Source: Yoonia sp034652275 (GTDB lineage Bacteria > Pseudomonadota > Alphaproteobacteria > Rhodobacterales > Rhodobacteraceae). From it: 64,000 bases of DNA. The stretch covers positions 558,001 to 622,000 of the forward strand of contig NZ_JAXIWG010000001.1 in NCBI RefSeq assembly GCF_034652275.1. The letters run 5' to 3'. Shown piece by piece: positions 59,810-64,000 of this stretch; position 1 is the stretch's first letter, and each line of letters opens with the position of its first letter. A program made the translations under genes and the position numbers. The notes below the pieces were generated by a model. That model was given only the letters and a program-made list of their open reading frames with translations. It did no database searches and was not told the origin of the DNA.

Positions 59810-62800
59810 TGTGTCAGCTCCGGTGGGGGTCGGCGGAAAATCTCGCGGAACATGCCGGGCGTCAGCGCGGACAGCGGGTTGACGCTGACACGCGGCGCAT
59901 CCGACGTGCCCGCGATGGTGAAATTGAAGCCGATCAGCCCCTCGCCCTTGCGGGTCAGGAACGCGCCGATGCTGTTAACCAGATAGAACGGAGACACGAC
60001 ACCCTGCAAATCAAACCCCTTGCTGGCGAGCGTGTAAATCCCGTCGACCGAGATGCCAAGCCCCGGACCGACCGCACTGGCCTGCGTCACGATGACCTGA
60101 TCGGGGGTCAGGCGGAACTGGGCATCGACTTCATCAAAGGCCAGCCCCTGCCCGTCGAGTTGCTGCAGCAAACCGACAACGCTGATCGCGTCGAGCAATC
60201 CCGCAATCGTCGGGGCATCACGGACCCGCAATGACCGTACTGCAAGCGTGCCATCAAACGTGCCTTCGCCCCCTGCGGGCAGCAAGGTCAAATCAAGCGT
60301 GCCACCAATCGCCGTGCGAAAGAACCCTGCCGCCTGCAAAACACTGCCCGCATCATCGCTACGAAGGCGCACGGCGGACCGCCCGTCGCGCGGTGCGACT
60401 GTTCCGGTCACCGCAGCCGCCCCGTTGATCGCGCCGCTGAACTGGCCGGTGAACCCTGCAACAGTCGTGAAATCACCGCGAAAGCTGTTCAGCGTTATGC
60501 CCCCCGTCACGACCAGACGGTCCAGTCTGATCTGCACAGGTCCGCCGCCAGCACCACCGCCGCCGCCGAACCGCGCGCGGCGCAAATCGATCATGCCGCC
60601 GCCAACCTCGACCCCAAGCGCCTGACCTGCCCCGCGCCCGCGCAGGGTAATCGGCGCATCCAGCCAGTCACCGATCCGGACGCGCGAAAACACCGCCTGC
60701 GTGAGACCACCCCCCGGCGCCAGATCTAGCCGCCCTTCGGCCTGCAGACCGCCGCCGCTGATCGTCAGGCGCGATATCTCGGGCACGGGGCCAAGCGTGC
60801 CTTCGACGCGCAGATCGCCGGTGGTGCCGGGGGCCTTGGCCCAGCCGATTGCAGGCACCGCGACACGCAGTCCTGCCAGATCCGAGGTCAGCACGAACCG
60901 CGGCGGCGCCCCCGCCTGTAGATCGACCTGCAACTGCCCGCGCCCCTGCCCGCTGATCATGCCGGGCGGAAGTGCGATATCAAATGCGCGCAGGGCCTCT
61001 TCGGAAAGCGTCACCTCGGCCAGCAGGCGGCTTGCGGTCTCGCCCGGTGCAAAGGCGCGCGTCCAGTTCGCGTCCGCCGCCACACCGTCAAGCTGCACAG
61101 GCCCGCTGATCGACAGCCCCGCGTCATCGACCGCGACCTGCATCGCCGCCGCCGTCAGGATACGGCCCGGCAAAAGCAGATCGCTGCGCACCTCTGCCAG
61201 ATCGACGTCAACGTCAAAGCGGACTGCCTCGCGCGGGGCGCGCGGCTGCAGCGGCCATGTCACCGTGCCCGTCGCGCGCGCTGTGCCTTCGGCGATGGTG
61301 ACGGGCAGATTGGCGCGGTCCATGAAGGTGAACGGCGGCTGGTTGATGACCGACAGCAAGTCCGGCAGGCTGCTTTGCGATTGCAGCATCAGTGTCGCGG
61401 GGCTGGGATCTTGGCGCAGATCCTCGATTGCAAAAGCCGTGCCATCCATCGCGACGGGACCCCCATGGGGGGCGGTCATCGTGCCTTCATCCACCGCGAT
61501 CACAAAGCGGTGCTCGATCAAATGACCGGTCCCGCGCGCCTGCGCTACGGGTGGCAGATCCCGCATGACAAGGACGGACGCCTCGTCGAAACTGAAATGG
61601 CCCGCGACATCGGCGGGCAGGCCCGGCACAAGGCGCAGACCAAAATGCAGGTCGGTCAACTGTCCTGCCCGCACGTTGTTGGTGAACCAGTCCCGCGTGC
61701 CGGGCCGGAACCCGTTTGGCCAAAGCGCACGCAGCCGGGCGGGCGATATCTGGTCGATCACAGTATCGACACCCATCTGCCAGCCAGCATCGGTCGCCGC
61801 GATCCGGCCCTGCGCCATCATCCGCGAGGCGCCATCCATCACGACGGCCTGCCCGATATCGACGACAAAAGGATCAAGCCGCAGCCGCAGATCAACGCTT
61901 GCTGCGTCGATGAGGGGGGGCACGTCGAACAGGCCCGGCGGGTTCAGCGCTACATCGCTGAGCTGGAATTGCGCCAGCAAAGCGCGCGGCAGACCATCGG
62001 CAAAGTCCCGCAGATAGGCGTCACCGCGGGCGTGCAGGCTACCCCATTCGCTTTGCACCGCGATATCGCTGAACCGGATCAGATCGCGGATAGGGTCATA
62101 GCTGAGATCGGCACTGGCCGCCGAAAACGCCACCGGAGCCGCCGCAGGGGTCGGTTGTAGCACACCCGCCCCGATTTCGAGCCGCGCCTGCAACGGGCCG
62201 AGTGCGCCCGCCTCGTCCAGTTCGGTGCGTAACTCTGCCGACAGCGGTGCGGTCACATCGCGCAGCCAGTTCAGCGCGGGGGATTGGGCGGCGATGTCGC
62301 TCGCCTCGATATTGGTAATGCTGACGGCAAGTTCGGCCGCACGGCTGTCGCGCGGGCTGGCATAGGACAACAGCGCCGTCGTCACGTCGGCGCGGCCTGA
62401 CAGAAGCGCAAGCTCGGCCTGCACCGTCACCTGCCTGCCGCGCATATCGAGCGCCACCTGTCCGCCATCCACCGTCCAGTTGCGCCGCGCGCGGGCGTCG
62501 TCGTAGTTGACGATCAGGCCGCTGACCTGCGCCGAGCGAAGCGCATCGAACACGGGGCGGTCAAGGAACAGGTCGATCTCGTCCAGCCATTCGGGCAGGG
62601 TCCGTGTGCGCCCTTCGGTGCCCGCCCCCAGCGCCAGCCGCAGGCTGCCGTCACGTGCACGGCGCAGGTTGATCTGCGCACCGATGATGCGCACATGCTG
62701 CACCAGCACATCGCGCTGAAAGATAACCCCGCGCGGGGACACATCCGCCTCGATCACGGGTATCCGCGTCACCAGCGCCCCGTTGCGGTCGATGAGCTGC

Positions 62801-63096
62801 GTGTCGATCAACCGGACCGTCGGGTGCAGGTCGCGCCCGATCCGCACCGAGATCGCGGCAAACCGCAGCCTGCCACCGTCCAGAACCTCGGTCCCGCGAT
62901 CCTGCACCAGATCGGTGACCCAGCTGGGCGCGGTGATGTCGCGGTCGATGACCATGATCGCCGCCGCAAGGGCAAAGACAAGCGGCATCAGGCAAACAAG
63001 CAGCACGCCCCGCACCACCAGCCAACCACGGCGCAGACGCCGCTTTGGTCGGACAGGGGCTGCGCCCTCCGGCTGGTCTTGGGTTGGCTCTGGCAA
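59806..63096 (-). CDS. Large AsmA/YhdP-like membrane-anchored protein
   Basis: The 1096-residue protein has a basic N terminus and one membrane anchor (about residues 24-50, GWLVVRGVLLVCLMPLVFAL), followed by a long periplasmic region. It has DUF3971-like (about 330-680) and AsmA-like C-terminal (about 900-1060) parts. The C terminus shows SVVGLLQQLDGQGLAFDEVD and the GVVSPFYLVNSIGAFLTRKG segment typical of the YhdP/TamB-like bridge-protein family. Relatives transport phospholipids to the outer membrane. The role here is inferred. It overlaps queA by 4 bp and is divergent from bcp. Confidence 0.87.
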   Translation of the reverse strand: MPEPTQDQPEGAAPVRPKRRLRRGWLVVRGVLLVCLMPLVFALAAAIMVIDRDITAPSWVTDLVQDRGTEVLDGGRLRFAAISVRIGRDLHPTVRLIDTQLIDRNGALVTRIPVIEADVSPRGVIFQRDVLVQHVRIIGAQINLRRARDGSLRLALGAGTEGRTRTLPEWLDEIDLFLDRPVFDALRSAQVSGLIVNYDDARARRNWTVDGGQVALDMRGRQVTVQAELALLSGRADVTTALLSYASPRDSRAAELAVSITNIEASDIAAQSPALNWLRDVTAPLSAELRTELDEAGALGPLQARLEIGAGVLQPTPAAAPVAFSAASADLSYDPIRDLIRFSDIAVQSEWGSLHARGDAYLRDFADGLPRALLAQFQLSDVALNPPGLFDVPPLIDAASVDLRLRLDPFVVDIGQAVVMDGASRMMAQGRIAATDAGWQMGVDTVIDQISPARLRALWPNGFRPGTRDWFTNNVRAGQLTDLHFGLRLVPGLPADVAGHFSFDEASVLVMRDLPPVAQARGTGHLIEHRFVIAVDEGTMTAPHGGPVAMDGTAFAIEDLRQDPSPATLMLQSQSSLPDLLSVINQPPFTFMDRANLPVTIAEGTARATGTVTWPLQPRAPREAVRFDVDVDLAEVRSDLLLPGRILTAAAMQVAVDDAGLSISGPVQLDGVAADANWTRAFAPGETASRLLAEVTLSEEALRAFDIALPPGMISGQGRGQLQVDLQAGAPPRFVLTSDLAGLRVAVPAIGWAKAPGTTGDLRVEGTLGPVPEISRLTISGGGLQAEGRLDLAPGGGLTQAVFSRVRIGDWLDAPITLRGRGAGQALGVEVGGGMIDLRRARFGGGGGAGGGPVQIRLDRLVVTGGITLNSFRGDFTTVAGFTGQFSGAINGAAAVTGTVAPRDGRSAVRLRSDDAGSVLQAAGFFRTAIGGTLDLTLLPAGGEGTFDGTLAVRSLRVRDAPTIAGLLDAISVVGLLQQLDGQGLAFDEVDAQFRLTPDQVIVTQASAVGPGLGISVDGIYTLASKGFDLQGVVSPFYLVNSIGAFLTRKGEGLIGFNFTIAGTSDAPRVSVNPLSALTPGMFREIFRRPPPELTQ

Positions 63097-63189
63097 GGAT
63101 TCTCCGCCCTCGGGGTCACTGGTCCCTTTAACTTTGATACTATGGGACTAAAACAAGGCAATCAAAACCTCAGCGGAGATCAACAAGCC

Positions 63190-63657
63190 ATGACCCACCC
63201 TGCGATCGGCGAAACCGCGCCTGCGATCAGCCTGCCCCGCGACGGCGGCGAAACCGTCAATCTGTCCGATTTTTCGGGCAAGAAAGTCGTTTTGTATTTC
63301 TACCCCAAGGACGACACCCCCGGCTGCACGACCGAAGCCATCGGTTTCACCGAGCACGCGGGTGATTTCGCCGCCGCAGGTGCCGTGGTGCTGGGCGTGT
63401 CCAAGGATTCCGTCAAGAAACACGACAAATTCGTCGCCAAGCACGATCTGAAAATCGCGCTGTTGTCGGATGAAAACGGCGATGTCTGCGAACGCTACGG
63501 CACTTGGGTGGAAAAGAGCATGTATGGCAAGACATACATGGGCATCGAACGCGCCACCTTCCTGATCGGGACGGATGGCAAGATCGCGCAGGTCTGGCCC
63601 AAGGTCAAAGTGCCGGGCCATGTCGACGAGGTGCTGGCGGCGGTGCGGGCGCTGTGA
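63190..63657 (+). CDS. bcp: Peroxiredoxin of the Bcp/PrxQ group, 1-Cys form
   Basis: This 155-residue thiol peroxidase has the peroxidatic Cys46 in YPKDDTPGCTTEA. The position of the resolving cysteine in E. coli Bcp (five residues later) is Ile51, and the alternative resolving site in the helix near residue 82 is Val. So it works as a 1-Cys enzyme or uses an external thiol. Another cysteine, Cys100, lies in DVCERYG. The ATG at 63190 is preferred; the long upstream frame overlaps the AsmA-like gene antisense. A hairpin follows 9 bp after the stop. Confidence 0.93.
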   Translation: MTHPAIGETAPAISLPRDGGETVNLSDFSGKKVVLYFYPKDDTPGCTTEAIGFTEHAGDFAAAGAVVLGVSKDSVKKHDKFVAKHDLKIALLSDENGDVCERYGTWVEKSMYGKTYMGIERATFLIGTDGKIAQVWPKVKVPGHVDEVLAAVRAL

Positions 63658-63665
63658 CGCGCTTT

Positions 63666-63691
63666 GTTGGTGGCGCAGCAACGCCACCAAC
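63666..63691 (+). terminator. Hairpin after bcp
   Basis: GTTGGTGGCG pairs with CGCCACCAAC around a CAGCAA loop. There is no T run. The rest of the 220-bp gap to the next gene shows nothing else I can name. Confidence 0.65.
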
Positions 63692-63878
63692 ACGGCACAA
63701 TAGACCCAGCTTGATGCCTTTCGGCGGAACTTTGCGCGTTCCGGCGCGTTTTAACCGATCCGCAAAAAAACCGGGCATTCGGTGTTGCGACATGGCGCTT
63801 GTCTGGCTAACACAGGCGAGCACTGTTTTTCTGGGTAAAGAACACGCAGTGCTGGTAGCCAAGCAAGGTGGATAACTG

Positions 63879-64000
63879 GTGCGTTCAAGACTGATGAAGC
63901 CGATCCATGCCACGCTCGAGCGTTGGTTCCCCGAACGGCGTCTTTTTCTGAGATCCGATACCGAAACACGGTTCATCCGCCTGACCTCTGAAACACAGCT
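63879..64000 (+). CDS. M23 family peptidase with DUF5930-type N terminus, 5' end only
   Basis: The first 40 residues (IHATLERWFPERRLFLRSDT, then TRFIRL) match the N-terminal DUF5930 region found in M23 metallopeptidases of Rhodobacteraceae, which cut peptidoglycan cross-links. I chose GTG at 63879, with AAGGTGG 7 bp upstream; an in-frame ATG at 63894 is the alternative. The catalytic domain is beyond the right edge. Confidence 0.7.
   Translation, partial: MRSRLMKPIHATLERWFPERRLFLRSDTETRFIRLTSETQ

Overview
This 64 kb window is a GC-rich chromosomal segment of a Rhodobacteraceae (Roseobacter-group) alphaproteobacterium. Four things support this: the protein sequences, the cluster trpG-trpD-trpC-moaC-moeA-lexA-comEC-gltX-gltA, alphaproteobacterial SOS boxes (GAAC-N7-GAAC) at lexA and uvrA, and a gene-transfer-agent (GTA) type lysis cassette. 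Coding density is very high. No rRNA, tRNA, insertion sequence, integrase or CRISPR array was seen.

Layout. 1-1431 (minus): pdxH, a two-domain cold-shock protein and the start of a DUF192 gene. 1585-8205 (plus): fabI, a LysE exporter, a phosphoribosyltransferase, an aminotransferase, a PpiD/SurA-type foldase and trpE. An inverted divergent polysaccharide deacetylase gene (8209-9711) separates trpE from the tightly overlapping run trpG-trpD-ung-trpC-moaC-moeA (9854-14534). Then come SOS-controlled lexA, convergent comEC, gltX, gltA, an orphan HWE histidine kinase and a DUF2087 gene. 22120-29987 is a long minus-strand run: acyltransferase, murI, argC, ccmE, a GTA-type endolysin/holin/small-membrane-protein cassette, ccmF, ccmH and an enoyl-CoA hydratase. 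The lysis cassette therefore sits inside the cytochrome c maturation genes.

30069-34541 holds a fused indolepyruvate ferredoxin oxidoreductase with a divergent LysR gene. A small exported protein, a candidate sRNA and purL-bolA-grxD follow. zapA and a linked coiled-coil gene lie opposite. 39627-44460 is a carbon-metabolism block: transketolase, a GAPDH with an NADP-like Ala36, a 47-residue membrane protein, a GAPDH with NAD-type Asp36 and a DUF1127-like small gene. It carries several copies of a LacI-type palindrome. Next are coaD and a CBS-domain protein, then a valine-degradation operon (mmsA, acyl-CoA dehydrogenase, hydroxyisobutyryl-CoA hydrolase, mmsB) with a divergent LysR regulator. 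The right end has uvrA (SOS box), a DUF4394 protein, lpdA, DUF924, an MFS transporter, queA, a large AsmA/YhdP-like protein, bcp and the start of an M23 peptidase.

The observations most worth following are: a 33-base intergenic repeat directly after stop codons (two identical copies, one partial, one diverged); the endolysin gene, with an RNA hairpin over its ribosome binding site and an EF-hand-like loop in its protein; the LacI-type operator cluster around two cofactor-diverged GAPDH genes; and a candidate sRNA with a CU-rich anti-Shine-Dalgarno segment upstream of purL.
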